From positions 62,001 to 126,000 of the forward strand of contig CAYXKC010000001.1 in the NCBI GenBank assembly GCA_964465295.1: a stretch of 64,000 nt of DNA. The letters run 5' to 3'. Under the pieces are notes generated by a model that ran no database searches, was not told the origin of the DNA, and saw only the letters and a program-made list of their open reading frames with translations. The translations under genes and the position numbers were made by a program. Within the stretch, counting starts at the first letter, position 1; every line of letters begins with the position of its first letter. Origin of the DNA: Methanolacinia sp964465295. GTDB lineage: Archaea > Halobacteriota > Methanomicrobia > Methanomicrobiales > Methanomicrobiaceae. Below are positions 49,121 to 58,154 of the stretch, piece after piece.

Positions 49121-50134
49121 TCAGATTACGAATCTGAACGCAAGCCAGGCAATCAACAGCATCATAAGTGAATATTTAAGCCCAGAGACAGCTTTTCCCT
49201 CACCCATCTGTCCGGCGACAAGCCCGGAGAAGAATGCCTGAATCATTGCGGCATGGGAGAACAGTCTTCTATAGAAGTCCATATCTATCGAACCTCCGAA
49301 TGAGAGGCTGGATGTATCACTCCCCGACGATGAAACAGCTGCACCTGCATCCGCCATCGTGTCCAGAAAAGTGCTGGTCATAATCGCAATTACGAAAAGG
49401 AAGACAAGGAACGATATGAGAACGATAACAACGTAGATGAGCATATTGTTCTTTCTCTCAGTCGCAAGATTTACAAATTCATAAGAATCGTTTGCAGCCG
49501 CTCTTAAAACCTCACTTACATCGCCACCGGCCTGACTTGCCTTGGCGATAAGATCCACGCTTCTTTTTGCAAGAGGTGTCCCAAGTCTGTCTCCAAACTG
49601 GTATATGGCCTCTACGAAAGGAATATTCCATGATACCTCGTTGTCGAGTTTTTTGATGTAAGGAGTGAGTGTGCCGTAGTCACCTGTGGAGACTGTATGG
49701 ATGGCGTTTGGAAGTGTCATTCCGCTTTCGTTCATCCCTGCAACATCCCTGAAAAAATTTGGAAGCGCAACTTCGATATTTCTGTTTCTCATCGATTCCT
49801 TAGTCTCAAGAAGTGCCAGGGGTATTAGAACTATAAGGAGAGTTATAACAAAGAAATCGTCGATTAAGGTCGAATTAAGAATCGACATCAGCCCGTAGTT
49901 TGTTACCACCGTGATAAAACCGAAGATAAAGAATATCAGGCCGATCGGTGCGCTGACAAGCAGGATGTTCTCCGGTTTTTCTGTAAGCACTTTTACGGGG
50001 CTTTCTAAGATCCTGTTGAATCCTTCCTGCCTTTTTTTCTTTGATTCTATCTTATCGAATATCTCTGTCTGCTCTTTTTCGGATTCAGGAAGAGATTCCT
50101 CTTCAGTTTTCTTCTTTTTTCCTAATAGTCCCAT
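49121..50134 (-). CDS. TadC/FlaJ-like type II secretion F-domain protein (second)
   Basis: A 337-residue inner-membrane platform protein. An acidic/basic cytoplasmic start (GKKKKTEEESLPESEKEQ) leads to two membrane helices near 58-105, the T2SS F cytoplasmic domain (VALPNFFRDVAGMNESGMTLPNAI, RLGTPLAKRSVDLIAKASQAGGDVSEVLR), and three further C-terminal helices separated by a Ser/Gly-rich loop (about 265-285). Such proteins anchor the ATPase of archaeal type IV pili, archaella or Tad systems. It is the last gene of the leftward ATPase-TadC-TadC unit, two bases after its paralogue. Confidence 0.87.
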   Translation of the reverse strand: MGLLGKKKKTEEESLPESEKEQTEIFDKIESKKKRQEGFNRILESPVKVLTEKPENILLVSAPIGLIFFIFGFITVVTNYGLMSILNSTLIDDFFVITLLIVLIPLALLETKESMRNRNIEVALPNFFRDVAGMNESGMTLPNAIHTVSTGDYGTLTPYIKKLDNEVSWNIPFVEAIYQFGDRLGTPLAKRSVDLIAKASQAGGDVSEVLRAAANDSYEFVNLATERKNNMLIYVVIVLISFLVFLFVIAIMTSTFLDTMADAGAAVSSSGSDTSSLSFGGSIDMDFYRRLFSHAAMIQAFFSGLVAGQMGEGKAVSGLKYSLMMLLIAWLAFRFVI

Positions 50135-50135
50135 C

Positions 50136-51059
50136 TCAAACCTCCGGAGTCATTGCATCGATCAAAATTACAAACATGATACTTCCCATGGGAATTATCC
50201 CGTATATTACAGCATACAGGAACATCGGACTTGAAGAACTGCTGATCGTAGACATAATGGACTGCAGAATGATCAGGAAAAGTGTTCCTGCTACAAGAGC
50301 CGTTACATATGATTCGGAGATAAGACCGAGAGTTTCAAGAAACGCCTTCTGCTCCTGCCTGTTCTCTCTCATGTACTGTTCTGATTTGTTCCTGAAATAT
50401 TCTGTCAGGTTACTGCCGCTTGAGATACTCGCGATTGCACCCTGGAGGAAATCACGCATTCTTGCGCTTGGAGTGTACTGGCCCGACAGCCTCAGGGCAT
50501 CGAGAAGGTCCTTTCCGAAGACGTCGACCTCCCTTGTGATGTACCTTGCCTCCACTGCACTCTCGCCGTATATATCACTGTCCGCAAGAAGCCTGAAAAC
50601 CTCTGCAGGCGTAATTCCAGCAGTAGACATAGCAGTGATGTAGTTTATCGCATATGGAAGAGTTGCGTCAATATTTCTCTTTCTCTCCCCTGCAAGAATC
50701 CCGGGGTAGATGAGAAAAACCGAATATGTAAGCCCGCCGAGAACGACAAGTGAAAAGACAAGAACAACCACCGTTCCGATTATAAGGCTGTACTTGCTCA
50801 TTTCAATGAATATATCCGGGACATTTCCCTTGTATACAATCATCTCGGGAAGTTTCAGCAGATATGTTATCATTCCCAGGAATAAAGCCCCGAGCAACCC
50901 GGCTAAAATTGATGAGAAATATGCCGTTGAGATATAGGCCTCAAAAGGAGTCTTCATCCTGGCCCTTATCATATCGGTCCTGAGACTAAGGAAATCATCT
51001 CTCTTTCTCTTCGCTCTCTTTCCGAAAATCGTGAAACAAAACCTCTCGTAACTATTCAT
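50136..51059 (-). CDS. TadC/FlaJ-like type II secretion F-domain protein (first)
   Basis: A 307-residue platform protein related to the next gene. A short basic N-terminus is followed by two helices (YISTAYFSSILAGLLGALFLGMI; SLIIGTVVVLVFSLVVLGGLTYS), the T2SS F domain (RNIDATLPYAINYITAMSTAGITPAEVFRLL, DVFGKDLLDALRLSG, DFLQGAIASISSGSNLTEYF) and C-terminal helices. It overlaps the ATPase gene by eight bases. The ATPase with two adjacent TadC-type proteins is the arrangement of archaeal Tad-like or type IV pilus systems. Confidence 0.88.
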   Translation of the reverse strand: MNSYERFCFTIFGKRAKRKRDDFLSLRTDMIRARMKTPFEAYISTAYFSSILAGLLGALFLGMITYLLKLPEMIVYKGNVPDIFIEMSKYSLIIGTVVVLVFSLVVLGGLTYSVFLIYPGILAGERKRNIDATLPYAINYITAMSTAGITPAEVFRLLADSDIYGESAVEARYITREVDVFGKDLLDALRLSGQYTPSARMRDFLQGAIASISSGSNLTEYFRNKSEQYMRENRQEQKAFLETLGLISESYVTALVAGTLFLIILQSIMSTISSSSSPMFLYAVIYGIIPMGSIMFVILIDAMTPEV

Positions 51060-53910
51060 ATAGATCAGTCCTTACAACTTTTATTACTGCATCAGGGTCC
51101 CTGAAGTAGGACATAAGAACCCTGCCTACGTCCTTGTAATGGCGAAGGTTCTTAATCCTCATCCATTCAAGTATCTCCTGCCTTCTTTTCAGCTCTTCCT
51201 TCATTCTTTCATCATCCCATCCTCTTTCTTCCATGATCTCCTCAAGTATGTAGGATTTGCCCGAATACCTTATCTCATCGGTTGAAGGGTACCATTTAAA
51301 GACTTCATTGGTAATGAGCTCCTTAGTCCTCGGGTCGATATCGAGCACCTCTATCAACTGCTTGTTCCTTCGTATACGCTTCCCTCCAATCCTTGCCTGG
51401 ACCTGAACACTTACAAGATCAAGTGCATTCAGCATATTTCTTGGAACATTAAGGGGGGGATTTTCAAGACGGTGCACTGCGCTTGCAACCGAATCCGCGT
51501 GCATTGTTGCATATGTTACGTGACCGGTACTCATTGCCTGGAAGAGCGTAAGAGCCTCGGCACCCCTGACCTCTCCTACAAGGATGTACTCCGGCCTCTG
51601 CCTCAGTGCAGCCCTCAGTAACTCGTACATATCGATGCTTCCCTTACCGTCGGAATCGAATGATTCACGGGTTACACTCGGGATCCAGTTCTTATGCGGC
51701 AGTTTCAGTTCCCTCGTATCCTCAAGTGTGACAATCTTTGCAAGTGGAGGGATGAAGAGGGAGATGGCGTTAAGGGACGTTGTCTTACCTGAAGCTGTAC
51801 CTCCTGCAAATATGCAGGATTTTCCGGTTTCTACGGCCATCCAGATATAGGCAATTGATAAGGGCGAGAAGGTACCCCACTCGGTAAGGTCGGTCGGGGT
51901 AATCGGTTCTTCCTTGAACTTCCTGATGGTAAAGGTCGATCCATGAGCCGTCACTTCAGTACCGAGCGTCATCTGAATCCTTGACCCGTCAGCCATTGTG
52001 GCATCGAGCATAGGTTCTGCAATCGAAATATACTTGCCAGCCCTTTGTGCAAGTTTTGTGACGAAGGAGTCCAGGTTAGCAGAATCGTTATAAATAAGAT
52101 TTGTCTGGAGAGATTCATAGTTGGAATGGAAGACAAATATCGGTGTGTCAAGACCGTCGCATGAAATATCCTCAATATATTTGTCATGCATCAGCGGATC
52201 GATTAGGCCGTCTCCTATGAAGTTCTTGTTAATATTGTAAATCAGCTTCTCTCTCTTGTCGGGAGTTAATTTGATACCGTAGTCCCTGAGAATTTCAAGA
52301 ACTGCGGTCCTGAGAATTTCTCTGGCCTCATCATTTGTGATCGATTTTGTATTTACATCCAGCGTCTCGAATAGTCTTTGCTCTATCTCGGCAAAGAGCT
52401 CCCATTCTGCTTTATTGAGGTTTGGTTCAAGGACGTTGTAGAGATATTCGTTTGAATTTTTGTCATATGTGATCCTGACATATGCGTAAGGCTCATTGAC
52501 AGGGTAGAGTTCAACCTCATCGATCCCTTCTTCCGCTTTGAATGCCAGATCGACGAGCGGACCGTGAACTGTAAGATCGTATTCCACAACCTTTATTATA
52601 TCCGCCTTGAACTTGCCGAAAACACCGCCCTTCTCTTTCTTCTGGGCTTTCTTAAAGGCCTTTTTGGATTCTTTTTCAGTAATATCATCTACGTCGAACG
52701 AGGGCAGGGTTTGATCGAATATCTGGTCTATCCTTGAGAGAACACTCTCCTTGTCTTCTGTCTCGATTATCTTCCTTTGGGTTTTTATTTTGAACTCTTC
52801 AATCTCAAATGTTGCACCTTCAGGAAGAATCAGCCCGGAGAAGTCCTGTGAACGCTGGTCGACGGTGACTACTCCGACATCTTTTTCTTCGCCTGAATCG
52901 GACCATTGTGTCTTTTTTGCAAGCGGTGCCCTGTGTGCCGGGCTGTTATCCGGTGCAGATGGTACTGGTTCGGGGGCCGCATATCTTTCATAATCCTCGT
53001 CAGGTTCAGCGATTATTTCAACAACTTCAGCCTCTTCTTCAGCTTGCTGTGATTGAGTAAATACCGGTGCTTCAGGCTTTCCCTTTACTATATAATCCTT
53101 GAATTCTTCTTTTTTAAGCTGGCCGAGAACCGACTGGGCACGTTCTACATTTTCCGGGTTTTCAGTATATGCTTCGTTTTTTATTTCAGGTTTCTGATCT
53201 TCGGGTTTTTTGGTTACGGAATTGATAATTTCCTGGAAACTCTTTGGTCTCTGGCTTCCCTGTCCCGTGAAAGCCGGAGCGGGTGTGGGTTCAGGCTCTT
53301 TTTTCTGTTGATTTACATATTCCGGTTTTTCAGAAACGGCCTGCTCTTCAACAATCATCTCATGCCGGACTTCAGGTTCCCGTTCGACATGAGCCGGTTC
53401 CATCTCCGTATACTCCTCAGGCTCTCCACTTCTCTCTTTATTCTCTGAAATTTTCATCTTCTCGTAGATTTTCTTTAATTCGAGAGAGCCGCTGTCCTGT
53501 CCTGCACCAAAAATGCCCTGTTTTTCTGCCTCTTTTTGTTCCTTCAATCTGATAAGTTCGGAGATATCGCCCCCACTATCCGGTACTCCGGGCCTTTCTC
53601 CTCCACGTTCATCCTGTATCTCGGCATCAATGATTGGCGGAACACTGGTTGCTGGTTTTTTCGCCTGGATTTCACTTTCGGTCTGCTCTGATCTCAGTTT
53701 CAAAAGGAGCATGCTGAGGTCATTGTTATTCTGATGGTCTCCTGATGGTTCAGGTTCAGTTTTGCCGCCTGTATCATTGCCGGCAGATATAAGGCTGGAA
53801 TAATCCGGTTCCCTGGTTTCGGCGTAGGATTCAGCCTGTTCCGAGTTTTTATCCCTGTCTTTCTTGAAAAGAGATCCGAATCCCTTCTTTTTGTCTTTTT
53901 TATCATCCAT
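51052..53910 (-). CDS. Type II/IV secretion system ATPase with long disordered N-terminus
   Basis: A 952-residue GspE/TadA/VirB11-type ATPase. The C-terminal 500 residues are canonical: a linker domain (PDKREKLIYNINKNFIGDGLIDPLMHD), Walker A G-G-T-A-S-G-K-T-T at about 703-711, the Asp box VTLEDTREL, Walker B ILVGEVRGAEAL and the His box TYATMHADS. It powers assembly of a pilus or pseudopilus. The first 400 or so residues are highly charged, Glu/Lys/Pro/Gln-rich and low complexity (repeated EP, KPE, KKEPEP pieces), far longer than in usual relatives (about 500-600 residues). This extension could bind membrane or partner proteins. It leads into the TadC-like pair with an eight-base overlap. Confidence 0.9.
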   Translation of the reverse strand: MDDKKDKKKGFGSLFKKDRDKNSEQAESYAETREPDYSSLISAGNDTGGKTEPEPSGDHQNNNDLSMLLLKLRSEQTESEIQAKKPATSVPPIIDAEIQDERGGERPGVPDSGGDISELIRLKEQKEAEKQGIFGAGQDSGSLELKKIYEKMKISENKERSGEPEEYTEMEPAHVEREPEVRHEMIVEEQAVSEKPEYVNQQKKEPEPTPAPAFTGQGSQRPKSFQEIINSVTKKPEDQKPEIKNEAYTENPENVERAQSVLGQLKKEEFKDYIVKGKPEAPVFTQSQQAEEEAEVVEIIAEPDEDYERYAAPEPVPSAPDNSPAHRAPLAKKTQWSDSGEEKDVGVVTVDQRSQDFSGLILPEGATFEIEEFKIKTQRKIIETEDKESVLSRIDQIFDQTLPSFDVDDITEKESKKAFKKAQKKEKGGVFGKFKADIIKVVEYDLTVHGPLVDLAFKAEEGIDEVELYPVNEPYAYVRITYDKNSNEYLYNVLEPNLNKAEWELFAEIEQRLFETLDVNTKSITNDEAREILRTAVLEILRDYGIKLTPDKREKLIYNINKNFIGDGLIDPLMHDKYIEDISCDGLDTPIFVFHSNYESLQTNLIYNDSANLDSFVTKLAQRAGKYISIAEPMLDATMADGSRIQMTLGTEVTAHGSTFTIRKFKEEPITPTDLTEWGTFSPLSIAYIWMAVETGKSCIFAGGTASGKTTSLNAISLFIPPLAKIVTLEDTRELKLPHKNWIPSVTRESFDSDGKGSIDMYELLRAALRQRPEYILVGEVRGAEALTLFQAMSTGHVTYATMHADSVASAVHRLENPPLNVPRNMLNALDLVSVQVQARIGGKRIRRNKQLIEVLDIDPRTKELITNEVFKWYPSTDEIRYSGKSYILEEIMEERGWDDERMKEELKRRQEILEWMRIKNLRHYKDVGRVLMSYFRDPDAVIKVVRTDLYE

Positions 53911-53924
53911 GTAAAACCCTCGTC

Positions 53925-54539
53925 TTAAATTTCCAGATTAACAACAACCTCTTTTCCTGGAAGAGTTATTTTGTATTTATATTCTCTTTTGTCTGTCCCA
54001 GTAATAATACAATCATATCTGCCCTTTTGAAGCACAAATGAAACACGCCCCTCCCTGGATGTTGTATCAAAGACTCCCGATTCTCCTACTTTCATAAGCT
54101 TAACCTTCAGGCCCTCTACAGGCTGTCCGTCATGTGTTAACTGGACCGTAATCTTTGCCGGCTGAAGGCTGAATTTTGAAATTTCAGGCAGATTGAGTGT
54201 TTTGCTCTTATCCATCAGGTGACTTTTTTCATAGATCCTGCATCTTGAAGCCAGTGATTCGGCCAGACTTTTGGTAACTAAAAACAATTTGAAGTCGCCC
54301 TTTTTATCGATATTGTAGAGGACTTTGTCACCATACATCATCCCGTACTCATCTATCTGGATTGCTCCTTCTCCCTCCCCGTTTACAAAGATTAAGATGC
54401 AGGTACTGGTTCCTTTTCCCTGGGTTGCGAGAGCATGATACTGTTTATCATTTGTTAACAGCATCAGATCCCCAAAATTGAACTCCCCTGCATAATTAGA
54501 ATCTTTTATGACCTTTTCAAATAATTCGACTATTTGCAT
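53925..54539 (-). CDS. Beta-sandwich protein upstream of the secretion ATPase
   Basis: A 204-residue protein from the ATG at 54539 (a start nine codons earlier is possible). It is not recognised as a named family. The N-terminal half (FGDLMLLTNDKQYHALATQG, CILIFVNGEGEGAIQIDEYGMMYGDKVLY) is alpha/beta without a signal peptide. The last 75 residues (ITVQLTHDGQPVEGLKVKLMKVGESGVFDTT, EGRVSFVLQKGRYDCIITG) resemble a carboxypeptidase-regulatory-like beta sandwich. It lies 14 bases upstream of the ATPase gene, so it probably belongs to the same transcript and system, perhaps as a cytoplasmic accessory. Confidence 0.6.
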   Translation of the reverse strand: MQIVELFEKVIKDSNYAGEFNFGDLMLLTNDKQYHALATQGKGTSTCILIFVNGEGEGAIQIDEYGMMYGDKVLYNIDKKGDFKLFLVTKSLAESLASRCRIYEKSHLMDKSKTLNLPEISKFSLQPAKITVQLTHDGQPVEGLKVKLMKVGESGVFDTTSREGRVSFVLQKGRYDCIITGTDKREYKYKITLPGKEVVVNLEI

Positions 54540-54703
54540 GAATCCCCGCCTATAAACTCCGGACAAATGGACATAATTAGTAATATATATATTTCAGATA
54601 AAAAGAATTTCTGGCACATTACATTTGAAGATATCTATTGGCATAGGAGATTCAAAAATAAACACTAAAAATAAGGTCTCGATGAACAATTAATATTTGA
54701 TAC

Positions 54704-55696
54704 ATGACAGAACTTCTTATTATTTCTTCAGCGGCAATTGTAATCACATTATTATTTGCCTCATATCTTGACATAAAGGAGAGAAGGGTGCCATTTAGGA
54801 CATGGTACCCAACGATTGCAATCTCCGGATCTGCTGTGATGATTTTTTACTATATCGCCTATGGCAGTTTTGTCGGGATTAATCCTTTTATCTTTTTTAT
54901 AATCCCTGCAATAATTGCGCTTTTATTACTCGCCTCCGACTGGATTTATACCGTATATATCAGAAAAACAGAAAGATCGGAGATTGACAAAACAATACTT
55001 GTCGGGACTTATATTTCATGGTTGTTGCCGTCAATCCCAATGTCGGTTCTGGTATTGAGCTTTTTTTCGGGCTATGTAAACATTATTTCAATAGTGGCAC
55101 TTTTTTCAGCGCTTTTTTGCATATTTCTCGAACTGATAACCATATTGCACCTGTGGGGCGGTGCCGATTCGACTGCTATGAAGATAATTTCGGCAACGGT
55201 TCCAATCTTTCCGGTTATGCCGCTCTGGGGATATCCTGAAGTTACTTTCTTCTTTCCGATGAGTGTCATGCTTAACGCAGTTCTTTTAAATCTCCTGGTT
55301 CCCGCCGGCCTTTTGATATATAATATTGCAAAGAATAACCGGGCCCCGCTCAGGTATATGATAGTTGGCTATCCTGCTCCCGGAAAGGATATCATGAATC
55401 ATTTTGGATTCATCATCGAGGAGTTTGAGGAGACTGATGACGGGATTGACAGGAAGTTCATAAAATTCAGTTCTTCAATCGGCAGGATGGTCTCGGGGAA
55501 AAGAAGGATGTACACCCAGGACTTTAAGAAAAGTCCGGATGAATACCGTGAAGAACTGGAGCTCTATAAAAAGGCCGGCAGTGTATGGATCAGTTTTGGA
55601 GTGCCGTTCATCATCCCCATACTTGCAGGATTTTTGTTTACCTTTTTTATAGGAGACATATTCAGTATATTATTGGAATTTGCAGGAGTTTTCTGA
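54704..55696 (+). CDS. Prepilin peptidase, A24 (FlaK/PibD-like) family
   Basis: A 330-residue membrane aspartic protease that cleaves class III signal peptides of archaeal pilins. Catalytic Asp residues are D23 in YLDIKERRVPFRTWYP and D155 in WGGADSTAMK (G-x-G-D-like motif). About eight hydrophobic helices are present, more than in small archaeal peptidases, including a C-terminal region (about 225-305) that is largely cytoplasmic and closes with a last helix (FGVPFIIPILAGFLFTFFIGD). It is divergent from the secretion module, and no pilin gene lies nearby, so the substrates are elsewhere. The hisI start is two bases after its stop. Confidence 0.87.
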   Translation: MTELLIISSAAIVITLLFASYLDIKERRVPFRTWYPTIAISGSAVMIFYYIAYGSFVGINPFIFFIIPAIIALLLLASDWIYTVYIRKTERSEIDKTILVGTYISWLLPSIPMSVLVLSFFSGYVNIISIVALFSALFCIFLELITILHLWGGADSTAMKIISATVPIFPVMPLWGYPEVTFFFPMSVMLNAVLLNLLVPAGLLIYNIAKNNRAPLRYMIVGYPAPGKDIMNHFGFIIEEFEETDDGIDRKFIKFSSSIGRMVSGKRRMYTQDFKKSPDEYREELELYKKAGSVWISFGVPFIIPILAGFLFTFFIGDIFSILLEFAGVF

Positions 55697-55698
55697 TT

Positions 55699-56070
55699 AT
55701 GCTGGATATCAGTTTCGATAAAGACGGGCTTGTACCCGTTATCGCACAGGATTTCGATTCAAAAGACGTCCTGATGCTTGCATACGCAGATTCGGCTGCC
55801 ATTCAGAAGACTCTTGATACCGGGTATGCCCATTATTATTCCCGGAGCAGGGGAAAAATCTGGAAGAAGGGGGAGGAGAGCGGGAACATCCAGGAGATAG
55901 TAAGGATACTCGTCGACTGCGATGAAGACACCGTTCTCTACCAGGTCCGGCAGAAAGGAAAAGGCGCATGCCACACAGGTTATGAAAGATGTTTTTACAG
56001 GACGATTGACGGGGAGATTGTCGCAAAAAAAATGTTTGATCCTGAATTGGTCTATAAAAACCCGGAATAA
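55699..56070 (+). CDS. hisI: Phosphoribosyl-AMP cyclohydrolase
   Basis: A 123-residue HisI, which opens the purine ring of phosphoribosyl-AMP in histidine synthesis. The start at 55699 lies two bases after the peptidase stop; a longer frame inside that gene is rejected. Diagnostic are LVPVIAQDFDSKDVLMLAYADS, HYYSRSRGKIWKKGEESGNIQ, and the zinc-binding VDCDEDTVLYQV...GACHTGYERCFYR with Cys residues. No other his genes are nearby, so its link to the peptidase is probably only transcriptional. Confidence 0.95.
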   Translation: MLDISFDKDGLVPVIAQDFDSKDVLMLAYADSAAIQKTLDTGYAHYYSRSRGKIWKKGEESGNIQEIVRILVDCDEDTVLYQVRQKGKGACHTGYERCFYRTIDGEIVAKKMFDPELVYKNPE

Positions 56071-56196
56071 TTATACAAATTTCAAAAAAAGATAAAATCC
56101 GGGTCGATATAGTGACAGATTTTTCTCTGGTTTTAATCTCCATTAAATAAAAGTATAATTACTGATTAGCAACATGAGTTTATTGGTGGTTTTTTA

Positions 56197-58128
56197 ATGA
56201 AACTAGTACCAGATACAAGCGTCGTCATAGACGGGCGCATCACCTCGATGATTCAGGAATCGGGTGAATATAAAGGGGCCACAATAATTGTTCCGGAGGC
56301 CGTAATAGCAGAATTGGAGGCACAGGCAAACCAGGGTCGAGAAATTGGTTTTAGTGGCCTCACCGAACTTCAGGAACTTTCAAAACTGGCAGAAGAAGGA
56401 ATAATAGAGCTTAAATATACCGGAGAGAGGCCGAGTCTTGACCAGGTGAAACTGGCAAGCGGAGGAGAGATAGATGCATTAATCCGTAAAGTCGCCCTGG
56501 AGCACGGGGATGCTCTTTTTATAACAAGCGATATAGTACAGTCCGAAGTGGCAAAGGCCAAAGGAATCAATGTACTGTATCTCAAACCCCAGGCTGGCGA
56601 ATTTTCACCTCTTCAGATTGAGAACTACTTCGATGACAATACACTTGCAGTATTTTTAAAAGAGAGATCAAAACCGGTTGCAAGGAAAGGGACACTTCGC
56701 GACAGCAGTATTGTAGTACTTCGTGAAGACACACTCTCCGAATATGAGCTGAAACAGATCTCGCAGGAGATACTTGAGAGAGCCAAGAGGGATCCGGACG
56801 GATTCATCGAACTTGAAAAGAGAGGCATCACTATAGTACAGATAGGTTCGATGCGCATCTCGATCTCGAGGAGGCCTTTCTCTGACGGAATGGAGATTAC
56901 GGCAGTAAGACCTATCGTTGACAGGTCACTTTCCGACTACAGTATGGCAGGCCTTATCGAAAAAAAGCTGTCAGAAGGAAGGAAAGGTATGATAATCGCC
57001 GGAGTTCCCGGGGCTGGAAAGACTACCCTTGCACAGAGCGTTGCTATATTCCTGTCCGGTAAGGGTAAAATAGTCAAGACCATGGAAGCCCCCAGGGATA
57101 TCCAGGTGCCCGGCAACATTACGCAGTATACGGCTCTTGAAGAAAGCATGGAGAACACTGCAGAAGTGATGCTCCTTATAAGGCCCGATTTTGTCATATT
57201 CGACGAACTCCGGAAAAATACCGATTTCCGTGTCTTTGCAGATATGAGGCTTGCAGGTGTGGGGATGATTGGTGTCGTCCACGCAACCACAGTCGCGGAT
57301 GCGCTCCAGAGATTTTTAGGGAGAGTCGATTTCGGTGTAATTCACCAGGTCGTCGATACCGTGGTCCTTGTAAAGGAAGGTGAGATTGCTGCAGTTTACG
57401 ATCTTATATTCGATTTTAAGGTTCCCGAATCCATTCCTGATGAGGAAGAGGAGCTTTCCATAAGGCCGGTAATCTCCATGGTAAATCACTCTACCGGAAA
57501 AACCGAGTCCGAGATCTTCAGGTACGATGGCGAGACGATAATTCTCTCCGAGAAGTCACAGGAGGTGTCCGAACCGGTTTCGGTCCCTGAAAAGAATGAA
57601 GAGAGTTCCGGCGGCGATATTTCCATGAGGCTTGTCGAAAGAGAAATTCAGAGAGAGATCGGCCGGTTTACAGCAGGAAAGATCATTGTTTCGATGCAAA
57701 ATGAGAACAAGGCTGTCGTTTTTATAGACGACAAAGATGTTCCGGCTGCTATAGGGAAAGGCGGGAAAAATGTCGCTTCTATTGTCAATAAGCTGAGCAT
57801 AGGCATCGACATCCGCCCCATGAGCGAATATATGCCTGAAAAGCGTTCTCAAAAGGAGGATGAGTTCGACAAACCTGTATTATTGCCCGGAAGTGGTGAT
57901 AATGATCAAAAGAGAGGTCTGACTATCCGCATCGATAGAAAAGACCTCATTATAAGTTCTCCTGATAACAGCGGAAAGATCGTCGACGTCTTTGGAGGAA
58001 AAGAATATCTCTTTACTGCAACCGTCAACGATGAGGGTGAGATACACATGTCCAAGAACAACAGTATCGCACAGGAAATGATTCGCAGGTATAACGAGGG
58101 CGAAGAGATCAGGCTCAGGCCTGTATAA
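56197..58128 (+). CDS. PIN domain-ATPase-KH protein (PINA-like)
   Basis: A 643-residue archaeal protein with three parts. Residues 1-140 form a PIN domain (LVPDTSVVIDGRITSMI; EAVIAELEAQANQGREIGFSGL; ITSDIVQSEVAKAKGINV) with the acidic residues D7, E35 and D110-region. Residues about 210-430 are a VirB11/PilT-type ATPase, Walker A G-V-P-G-A-G-K-T-T at 269-277. Residues about 470-560 are a KH domain with the I-G-K-G-G-K-N loop in AAIGKGGKNVASIV. A Sulfolobus relative, PINA, promotes Holliday-junction branch migration with Hel308 and Hjc. Start behind GGTGG; the gene is set behind a TATA-like AT-rich stretch. Confidence 0.9.
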   Translation: MKLVPDTSVVIDGRITSMIQESGEYKGATIIVPEAVIAELEAQANQGREIGFSGLTELQELSKLAEEGIIELKYTGERPSLDQVKLASGGEIDALIRKVALEHGDALFITSDIVQSEVAKAKGINVLYLKPQAGEFSPLQIENYFDDNTLAVFLKERSKPVARKGTLRDSSIVVLREDTLSEYELKQISQEILERAKRDPDGFIELEKRGITIVQIGSMRISISRRPFSDGMEITAVRPIVDRSLSDYSMAGLIEKKLSEGRKGMIIAGVPGAGKTTLAQSVAIFLSGKGKIVKTMEAPRDIQVPGNITQYTALEESMENTAEVMLLIRPDFVIFDELRKNTDFRVFADMRLAGVGMIGVVHATTVADALQRFLGRVDFGVIHQVVDTVVLVKEGEIAAVYDLIFDFKVPESIPDEEEELSIRPVISMVNHSTGKTESEIFRYDGETIILSEKSQEVSEPVSVPEKNEESSGGDISMRLVEREIQREIGRFTAGKIIVSMQNENKAVVFIDDKDVPAAIGKGGKNVASIVNKLSIGIDIRPMSEYMPEKRSQKEDEFDKPVLLPGSGDNDQKRGLTIRIDRKDLIISSPDNSGKIVDVFGGKEYLFTATVNDEGEIHMSKNNSIAQEMIRRYNEGEEIRLRPV

Positions 58129-58154
58129 TTTATTATTTTTGGAGCTGGTGTAAA

